Under the pieces are notes generated by a model. That model had not been told where the DNA came from. It made no database searches and worked only from the letters and a program-made list of their open reading frames with translations. 64,000 bases of DNA. Origin: Duganella sp. Root1480D1. GTDB taxonomy: Bacteria > Pseudomonadota > Gammaproteobacteria > Burkholderiales > Burkholderiaceae_D. Made by a program: the position numbers and the translations under genes. Of the stretch, positions 25,604 to 34,546 are shown piece by piece (the stretch's first letter is position 1; each line of letters starts with the position of its first letter). The stretch spans positions 102,696 to 166,695 of the forward strand of contig NZ_LMFZ01000047.1 of the NCBI RefSeq assembly GCF_001427305.1. The letters run 5' to 3'.

Positions 25604-26452
25604 ATGAAAAGGCTGATCATTCTCGCAATGGCCTGTGCCGCGCAGCTGCCTGCCGCCCAAGCCGGCGACGCGGAACAACTGGCCGCCATGGTCAACGCCT
25701 GGCGTGCCGCCCCTGCCACCTGCCAAGGCAAGCAGCGCCCTGCCGTGCCGCTACTGACGCCACGGGCCGTGCTGTCGCGCTTCGCGCTGCGCCCCGGCAC
25801 CATCCTGCTGGCCGCGCTGGACAGCGCTGGCTACGATCCGGAAGTGGCCGACGCAGTCAATGTGGAAGGGCCCAGCGATGCACGCAGTGCCTTCGAAGCC
25901 TTGCGTGAATCGTATTGCGCGACCCTGGGCAGCCGGCGCTACCGCGACATCGGCGCCCACCGTGATGGCAACGACTGGACCATCGTGCTGGCCGCGCCGA
26001 CGCCGAATCCCGTCACCCTGCTGCCCGATACTGCCGAAGCGGCGCAGCAGGTATTCCAGGCCACCAATACTGCCCGCGCCGCAGCCCGCCAATGCGGCGA
26101 CACCTGGATGGAGGCCGCGCCGCCGCTTGGCTGGAACCCGCAACTGGCCGAGGCGGCGCAGGCGCATAGCGAGGATATGGCGCAGCAAGGCTACTTCGCC
26201 CACAAGAACAAGCAAGGCAACGAGGTGCCGCAGCGCGCCGAAGCGCGCGGCTACCGCTGGCGCCACATCGGGGAGAACATTTCGCGCGGCCAGACCAGCG
26301 CGCAGGAAGCCGTGGCGGGCTGGATCGACAGCCCGGGCCATTGCCGCAACCTGATGAATCCCAACTTCACCGAAATCGGCGTGGGCGTCAGCATCCGCCA
26401 AAGCAGGCGCCCCGCCGCCTATTGGACCCAGGTGTTCGGCGCTCCGCGCTGA
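25604..26452 (+). CDS. Exported CAP-domain (SCP/PR1) protein
   Basis: This 282-residue protein has a signal peptide (MKRLIILAMACAAQLPAAQA-G). Residues 20-140 form a region I do not recognise, with a conserved-looking RFALRPGTILLAALDSAGYD. A CAP domain fills the C-terminal half: LAEAAQAHSEDMAQQGYFAH, HIGENIS and the closing HCRNLMNPNFTEIGVG supply the family His and Glu residues. Bacterial CAP proteins are exported, but their biochemical role is mostly unknown. Confidence 0.85.
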   Translation: MKRLIILAMACAAQLPAAQAGDAEQLAAMVNAWRAAPATCQGKQRPAVPLLTPRAVLSRFALRPGTILLAALDSAGYDPEVADAVNVEGPSDARSAFEALRESYCATLGSRRYRDIGAHRDGNDWTIVLAAPTPNPVTLLPDTAEAAQQVFQATNTARAAARQCGDTWMEAAPPLGWNPQLAEAAQAHSEDMAQQGYFAHKNKQGNEVPQRAEARGYRWRHIGENISRGQTSAQEAVAGWIDSPGHCRNLMNPNFTEIGVGVSIRQSRRPAAYWTQVFGAPR

Positions 26453-26454
26453 GC

Positions 26455-26482
26455 TTGACATCCGCCCCCTGCGTACTAGGCT
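26455..26482 (+). promoter_or_regulatory. Probable sigma-70 promoter for the 26539-35163 gene run
   Basis: A perfect TTGACA at 26455-26460 is followed after 16 bases by TAGGCT at 26477-26482. It lies just after the CAP gene stop and about 55 bases before the NTF2-like ATG. The -10 keeps only the key T-A-T positions. Confidence 0.45.
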
Positions 26483-26538
26483 TATCTGATCGGCAGCCTG
26501 CGGCATGCCGCTGCAGGTGCCGGTGTTTGGGGGATGCC

Positions 26539-26970
26539 ATGGACACCAAAAAGTTCATTAGTGAAGGCTACAAACTGTTCGCGGCAGGCGACCTGAAAGG
26601 CCTGCTCGAACGCTATAACGACGACGCGGAGATGATCAATCCCGACTCCGACTACCTGCCCATAGGCGGCAGCTATCAAGGCAAGCAGCAAATAGCCGAA
26701 TTCTTCGTGAAGTTGAATGAGACCACGCAGTGCACCTACCTTGAACCAAAGACCATGGTGCAGGAAGGCGATACCGTGGTGGTAACCGGCGACTCGAGCT
26801 GGATTGCGCGCAGCACCGGCATCGCCTACGACAATCCCTTCGTCCATGTCTTCAAAATGCGCGACAATAAAGTCGTCTCGCTGCGCGCTTATTACGACAC
26901 CAGCAAACTGGAACATGCCTTGCATCCGGCTACCACAGGCCAGGCTGCAGGCAAGCCATTACACCACTGA
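26539..26970 (+). CDS. NTF2/SnoaL-like protein
   Basis: This 143-residue cytoplasmic protein has the cone-shaped NTF2-like pattern: EGYKLFAAGDLKGLLERY, a Tyr-Leu-Pro loop with IGGSYQGKQQIAEFF, and central strands ending FVHVFKMRDNKVVSLRAYYD. Many such proteins bind or isomerise small hydrophobic compounds, but no catalytic set can be assigned. GGGGG precedes the ATG. It is 14 bases before the TPR gene and probably starts the same transcript. Confidence 0.85.
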   Translation: MDTKKFISEGYKLFAAGDLKGLLERYNDDAEMINPDSDYLPIGGSYQGKQQIAEFFVKLNETTQCTYLEPKTMVQEGDTVVVTGDSSWIARSTGIAYDNPFVHVFKMRDNKVVSLRAYYDTSKLEHALHPATTGQAAGKPLHH

Positions 26971-26984
26971 CAAGGAGAGCTGAT

Positions 26985-28763
26985 ATGCCGACCGCCCGTG
27001 CCCTGCCCCTGATGCTGTGCCTGGCGGCCGGCACCCTGCCGACCGGTTCGCAGGCGCTGCGCGAACCAGTCTTCGACCCGCTGCTGGATGGCGCGCTGTG
27101 CGCCATCCCGGCAGGCGGGAAGCCAGTCATGCTGGCAATGCTGGCGCAAGCCGAAACCGCGCCCTTCAAGCCGGTGCAGCAAGCGCGCACGCCGCAGGAA
27201 GCCAGCCCGCCGCCGCTATACAAGGACCTGGGCAAGCTGCATTATTCGGTCACCACGCGCAGCCCGCGCGCCCAGGCTTTCTTCGACCAGGGTTTGCGCC
27301 TGTTGTTTGCCTTCAACCACGCCGAGGCTGCGCGCGCCTTCCACGCCGCGCAACAGGCCGACCCGCAATGCGCCATGTGCCATTGGGGCGAGGCCCTGGT
27401 GCTGGGGCCGAACATCAACGCCCCGATGTTCCCGGAAGCGATGGCCCCGGCCTTCGCTGCCGCCGAGCGCGCGGCAGCGGCCGCCAACACGGCCAGCCCG
27501 GTGGAACAGGCGCTGGTACGCGCCGTCAACAAGCGCTATGCCGCGCAACCGCCGGCCGACCGTGCGCCGCTGGACCAGGCCTATGCCGCTGGCATGACCG
27601 AAGCTGCGCACAGCTTCCCGAACGACGACATGGTGCAGGTGCTGTTCGCCGAATCGCTGATGGACCTGTCGCCCTGGAATTACTGGGAAGCCGGCGGCGC
27701 CAGGCCGAAAGGCCGCACACAGGAAATGGTCGACGCGCTGGAGCGGGTGCTGGAGCGTAACCCCAGCCATCCCGGTGCCATCCACTACTACATCCACGCG
27801 ATGGAAGCCTCGACCCATCCGGAAAAAGCCCTGCCCTATGCGCGCCAGTTGGCGCAGCAGATTCCCGGCGCCGGCCATATCGTGCATATGCCTTCGCACA
27901 TCTACTACCGCGTCGGCCTGTACAAGGACGCGCTGCAGTCGAACATCGATGCCATTGCCATCGACGAAAAATACTTCAGCGGCGCATCCAGCGATCCGGT
28001 ATACAAAGGCGCCTACTACCCGCACAACATCCACTTCGCCATGGTGTCGGCGCTGATGGGCGGCGACGGCAAAGCCACGCTGCGGGCCACGCAGCGCCTG
28101 GAGCAATCGATCAGCTCTGAGCAACTGCGCGCGATCCCGCCGATGCAGCCGGTGCGCGCCGCGCCGTATTTCGCGCACGTGCAGTTCAGCAGCCCGGAAA
28201 CGCTGCTGGCGCTGCCCGCGCCGGCCGAGGAATTCGTGCTGCTGCGCGCGATGTGGCATTACGCGCGTGCCGTCGGCTTTGCGCGCAAGGGCATGTGGGA
28301 CGACAGCCAGCGCGAGGTCGACAGCATTGCCGCCATCGAACAGAAGGCCGACTTCAAGCCGCTGACCGATTGGGGCGTGCCCGGCCCGGATATCGTGCAT
28401 ACCGCGCGCCTGGTCGCCGCAGGCAAGCTGGCCGAAGCGAAGGGCGAACTGCCCAGCGCCATTACGCTATTCACGCAGGCGGTGGCGGCGCAGGATGCGC
28501 TGCCTTATACCGAGCCGCCGTACTGGTACTACCCGGTGCGCCAGTCGCTGGGGGCGGCGCTGCTGAAGGCCGGCAAGCTGGATGAAGCGGAAGCGGCCTT
28601 CCGCGCTTCGTTCGCCAAGACGCCGAGCAATGGCTGGGCCTTGCGCGGGCTGCTCGAGGTGTACGAAAAGCGCGGCGACAAGGCCGCGGCAGCTGCCACC
28701 CGCAAGCGCTTCGCTGCCACCTGGCTGGGGCCAAAAGAAGGGCCGGAACTGGCGCGCCTGTGA
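26985..28763 (+). CDS. Exported TPR-repeat protein with a CxxCH motif
   Basis: This 592-residue protein has a signal peptide and a low-complexity lead to about residue 85. Many TPR helices follow, for example AQAFFDQGLRLLFAFNHAEA and GALLKAGKLDEAEAAFRASF-like pairs. CAMCHWGEA in the first repeat has the spacing of a c-type haem site. MEASTHPEKALPYA and HIVHMPSHIYYRVG are His-rich and recur in relatives. AAGGAGA lies before the ATG. The role is unknown; protein interaction near the envelope is the usual role of such repeats. Whether haem binds is an open question. Confidence 0.8.
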   Translation: MPTARALPLMLCLAAGTLPTGSQALREPVFDPLLDGALCAIPAGGKPVMLAMLAQAETAPFKPVQQARTPQEASPPPLYKDLGKLHYSVTTRSPRAQAFFDQGLRLLFAFNHAEAARAFHAAQQADPQCAMCHWGEALVLGPNINAPMFPEAMAPAFAAAERAAAAANTASPVEQALVRAVNKRYAAQPPADRAPLDQAYAAGMTEAAHSFPNDDMVQVLFAESLMDLSPWNYWEAGGARPKGRTQEMVDALERVLERNPSHPGAIHYYIHAMEASTHPEKALPYARQLAQQIPGAGHIVHMPSHIYYRVGLYKDALQSNIDAIAIDEKYFSGASSDPVYKGAYYPHNIHFAMVSALMGGDGKATLRATQRLEQSISSEQLRAIPPMQPVRAAPYFAHVQFSSPETLLALPAPAEEFVLLRAMWHYARAVGFARKGMWDDSQREVDSIAAIEQKADFKPLTDWGVPGPDIVHTARLVAAGKLAEAKGELPSAITLFTQAVAAQDALPYTEPPYWYYPVRQSLGAALLKAGKLDEAEAAFRASFAKTPSNGWALRGLLEVYEKRGDKAAAAATRKRFAATWLGPKEGPELARL

Positions 28764-28891
28764 GCGGTGCGGGGCCCGGCATCCCCCAAAAGAGGTAGTG
28801 CCCACGCCCCCGGATGGGCGATTCGGCCCCGGCACGGTCTGGCTATTCTTTCAACTGCGTTTTAACCACATGTAGAAAGAAGAGCAAAACC

Positions 28892-29857
28892 ATGACCTCC
28901 CCTATCAGCAACCGCCGCCGCAACGTCCTGCTGGGCGCCGCCACCGCTGTCGCCGCAGCCGGTGCTTCCCTCTCCGCTTCCGCCGCACCGGCTGCCGCCA
29001 AGGCATCCGCTGCCGCCGGCCGCACCTCCGGCACTTTTACCACCCGCGACGGCGTGGAAATCTATTTCAAGGACTGGGGTCCGCGCAACGGCCCGGTGGT
29101 GGTGTTCAGCCACGGCTGGCCGCTGAACTCCGATAGCTGGGAATCGCAAATGCTGTTCCTGGCCGACCAGGGCTACCGCACCATCGCCCACGACCGCCGC
29201 GGCCATGGCCGCTCCAGCCAGCCGTGGGACGGCAACGACATGGACCACTACGCCGACGACCTGGCGCAGTTGCTGGACCTGCTGGACGTGAAAAACGCAG
29301 CGCTGTTCGGCTTCTCCACCGGCGGCGGCGAAGTGGCCCGCTACCTGAGCCGCCACGGCAGCAAGCGCATCGCCAAAGCGGGCCTGATTTCCGCCGTGCC
29401 GCCGCTGATGCTGAAGACCGCCGCCAATCCGGGCGGCCTGCCGATCGAAGTGTTCGACGGCATCCGCGCCGGCTCGCTGAAGGACCGCTCGCAGCTCTAC
29501 CTGGATATCGCTTCCGGCCCGTTCTTCAACTTCAACCGTCCAGGCGCCAAGCCATCGCAAGGCATGATCAACGCCTGGTGGATGCAAGGCATGATGGCTG
29601 GCCACAAGAACACCTACGACTGCATCAAGGCGTTCTCGGAAACCGACTTCACCGCCGACCTGAAAAAGATCGAGATCCCGATGCTGGTGCTGCATGGCGA
29701 CGACGACCAGATCGTGCCGATCGACGCCGCCGCCAAGGCCGCTGCCAAGCTGCTGAAGAACGCCAAGCTGGTGATCTACCCGGGCGCGCCGCACGGCCTG
29801 ACCGACACGCACAAGGACAAGCTGAACGCCGATCTGCTGGCCTTCATCAAGGGCTAA
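28892..29857 (+). CDS. Exported alpha/beta hydrolase, non-haem chloroperoxidase type
   Basis: This 321-residue protein has a twin-arginine-like leader (SNRRRNVLLGAATAVAAAGA). The mature hydrolase carries VVFSHGWPLNSDSWE (oxyanion region), the nucleophile elbow FGFSTGGGEVARY, the acid in LHGDDDQIVP and the His of PGAPHGL. These are the signatures of the cofactor-free haloperoxidase/perhydrolase group, which also act as esterases. It is three bases from the catalase gene. A peroxide-linked role is inferred from that neighbour. I chose the ATG at 28892 after AAGAAGAG. Confidence 0.9.
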   Translation: MTSPISNRRRNVLLGAATAVAAAGASLSASAAPAAAKASAAAGRTSGTFTTRDGVEIYFKDWGPRNGPVVVFSHGWPLNSDSWESQMLFLADQGYRTIAHDRRGHGRSSQPWDGNDMDHYADDLAQLLDLLDVKNAALFGFSTGGGEVARYLSRHGSKRIAKAGLISAVPPLMLKTAANPGGLPIEVFDGIRAGSLKDRSQLYLDIASGPFFNFNRPGAKPSQGMINAWWMQGMMAGHKNTYDCIKAFSETDFTADLKKIEIPMLVLHGDDDQIVPIDAAAKAAAKLLKNAKLVIYPGAPHGLTDTHKDKLNADLLAFIKG

Positions 29858-29860
29858 TCC

Positions 29861-31306
29861 ATGGACCGCAAGCTGACTACCGCGGCCGGTGCGCCGGTCG
29901 CGGACAACCAGAACGTGGAAACGGCGGGGCCGCGCGGCCCCATGCTGCTGCAGGATGTATGGCACCTGGAAAAACTGGCCCACTTCCACCGCGAAGTGAT
30001 TCCTGAGCGCCGCATGCACGCCAAGGGTTCGGGCGCCTTCGGCACCTTCACCGTCACCCACGACATCACGCGCTACAGCAAGGCGGCGCTGTTCGGCGCG
30101 GTCGGCAAGAAAACCGAGGTCTTTGCGCGCTTTTCCACCGTGGCCGGCGAGCGCGGTGCGGCGGACGCGGAACGCGACATCCGCGGCTTTGCCGTCAAGT
30201 TCTACACCGAGCAAGGCAACTGGGACGTGGTGGGCAACAACACGCCGGTGTTCTTCATGCGCGACCCGCTGAAATTCCCGGACCTGAACCACGCCGTCAA
30301 GCGCGACCCGCGCAGCAACCTGCGCAGCGCGGAAAACAACTGGGACTACTGGACCCTGCTGCCGGAAGCGCTGCACCAGGTGACCATCGTGATGAGCGAG
30401 CGCGGCATTCCTGCCTCCTACCGCCACATGCACGGCTTCGGCAGCCACACCTTCAGCTTCATCAACGCGGCCGGCGAGCGGCACTGGGTCAAGTTCCACT
30501 TCACCAGCCAGCAGGGCATCGTCAACCTGAGCGACGAAGAAGCGGCAGCACTGATCGCCAAGGACCGCGAATCCTCGCAGCGCGACCTGTTCGAAGCGAT
30601 CGAGCGCGGCGAATACCCGTGCTGGACGCTGAAAGTGCAGCTGATGACGGAGCAGCAAGCGGCGCAGGCAAGCTTCAATCCGTTCGACCTGACCAAGGTC
30701 TGGCCGCACAAGGACTACCCGCTGCATCAAGTGGGCGTGCTGGAGTTGAACCGCAATCCGGACAACTACCACGCCGACGTCGAGCAGGCCGCCTTCACGC
30801 CGGCCAATGTGGTGCCGGGCATCGGCTTCTCGCCCGACCGCATGCTGCAATCGCGCCTGTTCGCCTATGGCGACGCACAGCGCTACCGCCTGGGCGTCAA
30901 CCACCACGCGATCCCGGTGAATACGCCGCGCTGCCCGTTCCACAGCTACCACCGCGACGGCGCCATGCGCGTCGACGGCAACCAGGGCGGCACCATCGGC
31001 TACGAGCCGAACTCCAAGGGCGAATGGCAGCAACAAGCCGCCTACGCCGAGCCGCCGCTGGCACTGGAAGGCGCCGCCGCGCGTTGGGACCACCGCGCCG
31101 ACGACGACTACTACAGCCAGCCGCGCGCCCTGTTCCGCCTGATGGACGAGCAGCAGCGCCAGGCCCTGTTCGACAACACCGCACGTTCGCTGGCCGGCGT
31201 GGCGCTGCATATCCAGCAGCGCCACATTGAAAACTGCAACAAGGCCGATGAGGCCTACGGCGCCGGCATCTCCGCCGCGCTCGACAAGTTGCGCCCACTT
31301 TGGTAA
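29861..31306 (+). CDS. katA: Catalase (small-subunit haem catalase)
   Basis: This 481-residue enzyme splits hydrogen peroxide to water and oxygen. It opens MDRKLTTAAGAPVADNQN. RRMHAKGSGAFGTF contains the active-site His and VVGNNTPVFFMRD the conserved Asn; RLFAYGDAQRYRLG supplies the haem-ligand Tyr. Length and lack of a C-terminal flavodoxin domain place it with clade 3 catalases. There is no signal peptide, so it acts in the cytoplasm, while the hydrolase upstream seems exported. Confidence 0.97.
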   Translation: MDRKLTTAAGAPVADNQNVETAGPRGPMLLQDVWHLEKLAHFHREVIPERRMHAKGSGAFGTFTVTHDITRYSKAALFGAVGKKTEVFARFSTVAGERGAADAERDIRGFAVKFYTEQGNWDVVGNNTPVFFMRDPLKFPDLNHAVKRDPRSNLRSAENNWDYWTLLPEALHQVTIVMSERGIPASYRHMHGFGSHTFSFINAAGERHWVKFHFTSQQGIVNLSDEEAAALIAKDRESSQRDLFEAIERGEYPCWTLKVQLMTEQQAAQASFNPFDLTKVWPHKDYPLHQVGVLELNRNPDNYHADVEQAAFTPANVVPGIGFSPDRMLQSRLFAYGDAQRYRLGVNHHAIPVNTPRCPFHSYHRDGAMRVDGNQGGTIGYEPNSKGEWQQQAAYAEPPLALEGAAARWDHRADDDYYSQPRALFRLMDEQQRQALFDNTARSLAGVALHIQQRHIENCNKADEAYGAGISAALDKLRPLW

Positions 31307-31325
31307 ATCCACGAAAGGAAGACAA

Positions 31326-31982
31326 ATGACCATTACCGCTAAAGCTGCCCCAGGCTCATTACTGCTGACCCCGCGCGACCACACCCTGGTCATGATCGAT
31401 CACCAGTCGCAGATGGCCTTCGCCACCCATTCGATCGACGCCGTCACGCTGCGCAGCAACGCCGCGCTGGTGGCGCATGCCGCCGCCGGTTTCGACGTGT
31501 CGACCATCATCACCAGCGTGGCCGAGAAGAGTTTCTCCGGCCCAGTGTTCGACGAGATCAAGGATGCCTTCCCCGGCGCCGAGATCACCGACCGCACCTC
31601 GATGAACACCTGGGAAGACGAGAACGTGATCCGCCGCGTCAACGCCATCGGCAAGAAGCGCATCGTGCTGGCCGGCCTGTGGACTTCGGTCTGCATCGTG
31701 GGCCCGGCCCTGTCGGCACTGGACCAGGGCTTTGAGGTGTACGTGATTGCCGACGCCTGCGGCGACGTGTCGGCCGAAGCGCACCAGCGCGCTATGGAAC
31801 GCATGGTGCAAGCCGGCGCGCGTCCAATGACCTCGCTGCAGTACCTGCTGGAACTGCAGCGCGACTGGGCTCGCACCGATTCCTATGAAATGACCACCGG
31901 CATCGCCAAGAAATTCGGCGGCGCCTACGGTTTGGGTATCATCTACGCACAGACCATGTTCCACGCCAAGGAAGGCCAGTGA
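31326..31982 (+). CDS. YcaC-type isochorismatase-family hydrolase
   Basis: This 218-residue protein of the cysteine-hydrolase fold has the catalytic Asp in LVMIDHQSQM and the nucleophile Cys in LAGLWTSVCIVGPALSAL. The WTSVC form is that of YcaC proteins, whose substrate is not settled. AAGGAAG precedes the ATG at 31326. The last codon overlaps the GTG start of the XapX gene, so the two are coupled. YcaC genes commonly sit next to amidohydrolase, XapX and oxidative-stress genes, as here. Confidence 0.92.
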   Translation: MTITAKAAPGSLLLTPRDHTLVMIDHQSQMAFATHSIDAVTLRSNAALVAHAAAGFDVSTIITSVAEKSFSGPVFDEIKDAFPGAEITDRTSMNTWEDENVIRRVNAIGKKRIVLAGLWTSVCIVGPALSALDQGFEVYVIADACGDVSAEAHQRAMERMVQAGARPMTSLQYLLELQRDWARTDSYEMTTGIAKKFGGAYGLGIIYAQTMFHAKEGQ

Positions 31983-32233
31983 AGATTTATCTTCTCTCGC
32001 TGGGTGCCGGCCTGTTGGCCGGCATTTTGTACGGCGTGCTGAACGTGCGCTCGCCGGCGCCGCCCGTGGTGGCGCTGGTGGGGCTGCTCGGCATTCTGCT
32101 GGGAGAACAGGTGCCGCCGCTGGTTCGCCAGTGGCTGGCGCCGAAGGAACAGCAGGTATCCTGGCTGCATGAGCAAGTGAAGCCGCATTGTTTCGGCCAA
32201 CTGCCATGCGCCGGTTCCAAGGAGGAGAAATGA
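31979..32233 (+). CDS. XapX-domain membrane protein
   Basis: This 84-residue protein has two hydrophobic segments, LLSLGAGLLAGILYGVLNV and PVVALVGLLGILLGEQV, that match the XapX (DUF1427) family. The charged tail is probably cytoplasmic. It starts at GTG, overlapping the YcaC stop, and ends overlapping the amidohydrolase start. No biochemical function is known for the family. Confidence 0.88.
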   Translation: MKIYLLSLGAGLLAGILYGVLNVRSPAPPVVALVGLLGILLGEQVPPLVRQWLAPKEQQVSWLHEQVKPHCFGQLPCAGSKEEK

Positions 32234-34131
32234 CTGCTGCACCGGAGCTGATACTCCATAACGGCCGCTTCACGACGCTGGACAAGAGCCAGCCCGAGGC
32301 CGATGCGGTCGCCGTCAGCGGCGGCCGTTTTTCCCATGTCGGCGAGGCGCGCGAGATCCTGCCGCTGGCGGGGCCGCACACCCGCGTGATCGACCTGCAA
32401 GGCCGGCGCGTGCTGCCCGGCCTGATCGACAACCACCTGCACCTGATCCGCGGCGGCCTGAACTTCAATATGGAGTTGCGCTGGGACGGCGTGCGCTCGC
32501 TGGCCGACGCCATGGCCATGCTGCGCGCCCAGGTGGCGATCACGCCCGCGCCGCAATGGGTGCGGGTGGTGGGCGGTTTCACCGAACACCAGTTCGCGGA
32601 AAAGCGCCTGCCGACCATCGAAGAGCTGAATGCCGTGGCGCCCGATACGCCGGTATTCATCCTGCATTTGTACGACCGCGCCCTGCTGAATGGCGCCGCG
32701 CTGCGCGCCGTCGGCTACGACCGCGACACGCCGCAGCCGCCGGGCGGGCAGATCCTGCGCGACAGTGCCGGCAACCCGACCGGGCTGCTGCTGGCCAAAC
32801 CGAATGCTTCGATCCTGTATGCCACGCTGGCCAAAGGCCCGAAGCTGCCGCCGGAATACCAGCTCAACTCCACCCGCCACTTCATGCGCGAGCTGAATCG
32901 CCTGGGTGTGACCGGCGCGCTGGATGCGGGCGGCGGCAACCAGAACTATCCCGAGGATTACCAGGTGATCCAGCAACTGGCCGACGCCGGCGAGCTGACC
33001 ATCCGGCTGGCCTACAACCTGTTCACGCAAAAGCCCAAGCAGGAGAAGGACGATTTCCTGAACTGGGCGGCCAGCAGCAAGTACCAGCAGGGCGACGACT
33101 ACTTCCGCCACAACGGCGCCGGCGAGATGCTGACTTTCTCGGCCGCCGACTTCGAAGACTTCCGCCAGCCGCGCCCCGACATGCCGGCCAATATGGAAGA
33201 CGACCTGGAAGGCGTGATCCGCATCCTGGTGCAGAACCGCTGGCCGTGGCGCATGCACGCGACCTATGACGAAACCATTTCGCGCGCGCTGGACGTATTC
33301 GAAAAAGTCAACCGCGACATGCCGCTCGATGGCCTGCACTGGTTCTTCGACCATGCGGAAACCATTTCGCCGCAATCCATCGAGCGCATCGCGGCGCTGG
33401 GCGGGGGCGTGGCAGTGCAGCACCGCATGGCCTACCAGGGCGAGTATTTCGTCGAGCGCTATGGCGCGGCTGCGGCGGAGGCGACGCCGCCGGTGAAGTA
33501 CCTGCTGGAATCCGGCGTCAAGGTGTCGGCCGGCACGGATGCCACGCGCGTGGCATCGTACAATCCGTGGGTCTCGCTGTCGTGGCTGACCACCGGGCGC
33601 ACCGTGGGCGGCATGCGGCTCTACCCCCAGCGCAACCTGCTGGACCGCGAGGCGGCGCTGCGCATGTGGACCGAGAACGTGACCTGGTTCTCCAACGAGG
33701 AAGGAAAAAAGGGGCGCATTGCAGCCGGCCAGTTGGCCGACCTGATGGTGCCGGACCGCGACTTCCTGCGTTGCCCGGAGGACGAGATTGCCGATACCAC
33801 GTCGCTGCTCACCATCGTCGGCGGCAAAGTGGTGTACGGCGCCGGGCCCTTCGGCGCCTTCGATCCGCCGCTGCCCCCCGCCATGCCGGACTGGTCGCCG
33901 GTGCGCCAGTACGGCGGCTACGGCGCCTGGGGCACGCTGCCGGGTGCCGCGGCCGGCGGCCATGCCGGCCACGCCCGCACGGCAGCCATGGCAGCGGCGG
34001 CAGCTTGCGGCTGTTCCAGCCAATGCGGCATGCACGGCCACCAGCACGCCACGGCATGGACGCGCTCGCTGCCGATCGCGGACCTGAAGTCGTTCTGGGG
34101 CGCGCTGGGCTGCTCCTGCTGGGCGGTGTGA
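32230..34131 (+). CDS. Amidohydrolase, YtcJ-like, with Cys/His-rich tail
   Basis: This 633-residue metal-dependent hydrolase has the metal-binding HLH of GLIDNHLHLIRGG, later ligands in HWFFDHAE and the Asp of VSAGTDATRV. YtcJ-like enzymes hydrolyse amides or imidates on small molecules. The C-terminal 45 residues are unusual: CGCSSQCGMHGHQH and a final GCSCWAV give six Cys and several His. GGAGGAG precedes the ATG, which overlaps the XapX stop. No signal peptide is seen, so it is cytoplasmic. The substrate is unknown. Confidence 0.88.
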   Translation: MTAAPELILHNGRFTTLDKSQPEADAVAVSGGRFSHVGEAREILPLAGPHTRVIDLQGRRVLPGLIDNHLHLIRGGLNFNMELRWDGVRSLADAMAMLRAQVAITPAPQWVRVVGGFTEHQFAEKRLPTIEELNAVAPDTPVFILHLYDRALLNGAALRAVGYDRDTPQPPGGQILRDSAGNPTGLLLAKPNASILYATLAKGPKLPPEYQLNSTRHFMRELNRLGVTGALDAGGGNQNYPEDYQVIQQLADAGELTIRLAYNLFTQKPKQEKDDFLNWAASSKYQQGDDYFRHNGAGEMLTFSAADFEDFRQPRPDMPANMEDDLEGVIRILVQNRWPWRMHATYDETISRALDVFEKVNRDMPLDGLHWFFDHAETISPQSIERIAALGGGVAVQHRMAYQGEYFVERYGAAAAEATPPVKYLLESGVKVSAGTDATRVASYNPWVSLSWLTTGRTVGGMRLYPQRNLLDREAALRMWTENVTWFSNEEGKKGRIAAGQLADLMVPDRDFLRCPEDEIADTTSLLTIVGGKVVYGAGPFGAFDPPLPPAMPDWSPVRQYGGYGAWGTLPGAAAGGHAGHARTAAMAAAAACGCSSQCGMHGHQHATAWTRSLPIADLKSFWGALGCSCWAV

Positions 34132-34132
34132 C

Positions 34133-34546
34133 ATGGGGCGCCCGATGCGTGCCATGCACTGGCTGGCCCTGCTCCTGCTGTGCGCCGCCTACCTGCAGGG
34201 CGGCTTGAACAAGCTGCTGGACTTTGGCAGCGCGGTCGGCGAAATGCAGCACTTCGGGCTGCAGCCGGCAGCGCCGCTGGCGCTGCTGGTGATCGCAGGC
34301 GAACTGGGGGCGGCAGCCATGATCCTGAGCGGCCGCCTGCGCTGGCTGGGCGCGGCCTGGCTGGCCCTGTTCACGGTGGCGGCCAGCTTCATCGCCAACC
34401 GCTATTGGGAAATGACGGGCATGCAGCGTTTCATGGCCGCCAACAGTTTTTACGAGCACCTGGGCCTGGCCGGCGGTTTCCTGCTGGTGGCCTGGCATGA
34501 CCTGGCTGCCAAATCAGGCAAGGGGGGTGCATGGCACGCGGAATGA
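34133..34546 (+). CDS. DoxX-family membrane protein
   Basis: This 137-residue protein has four hydrophobic helices. The first is WLALLLLCAAYLQGGLNKLLD, and its GGLNKLLDF run is the DoxX signature. DoxX-like proteins sit in the inner membrane and are often linked to thiol and oxidative stress. The first ATG is one base after the amidohydrolase stop. Two further in-frame ATG codons, at 34145 and 34154, are plausible. The end overlaps the next gene by 16 bases. Confidence 0.87.
   Translation: MGRPMRAMHWLALLLLCAAYLQGGLNKLLDFGSAVGEMQHFGLQPAAPLALLVIAGELGAAAMILSGRLRWLGAAWLALFTVAASFIANRYWEMTGMQRFMAANSFYEHLGLAGGFLLVAWHDLAAKSGKGGAWHAE

Noticed and set aside
28862..31393. Minus-strand frame of 843 codons opposite the hydrolase and catalase genes
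   Set aside because: It spans two genes with strong motifs on the plus strand and shows only antisense composition.
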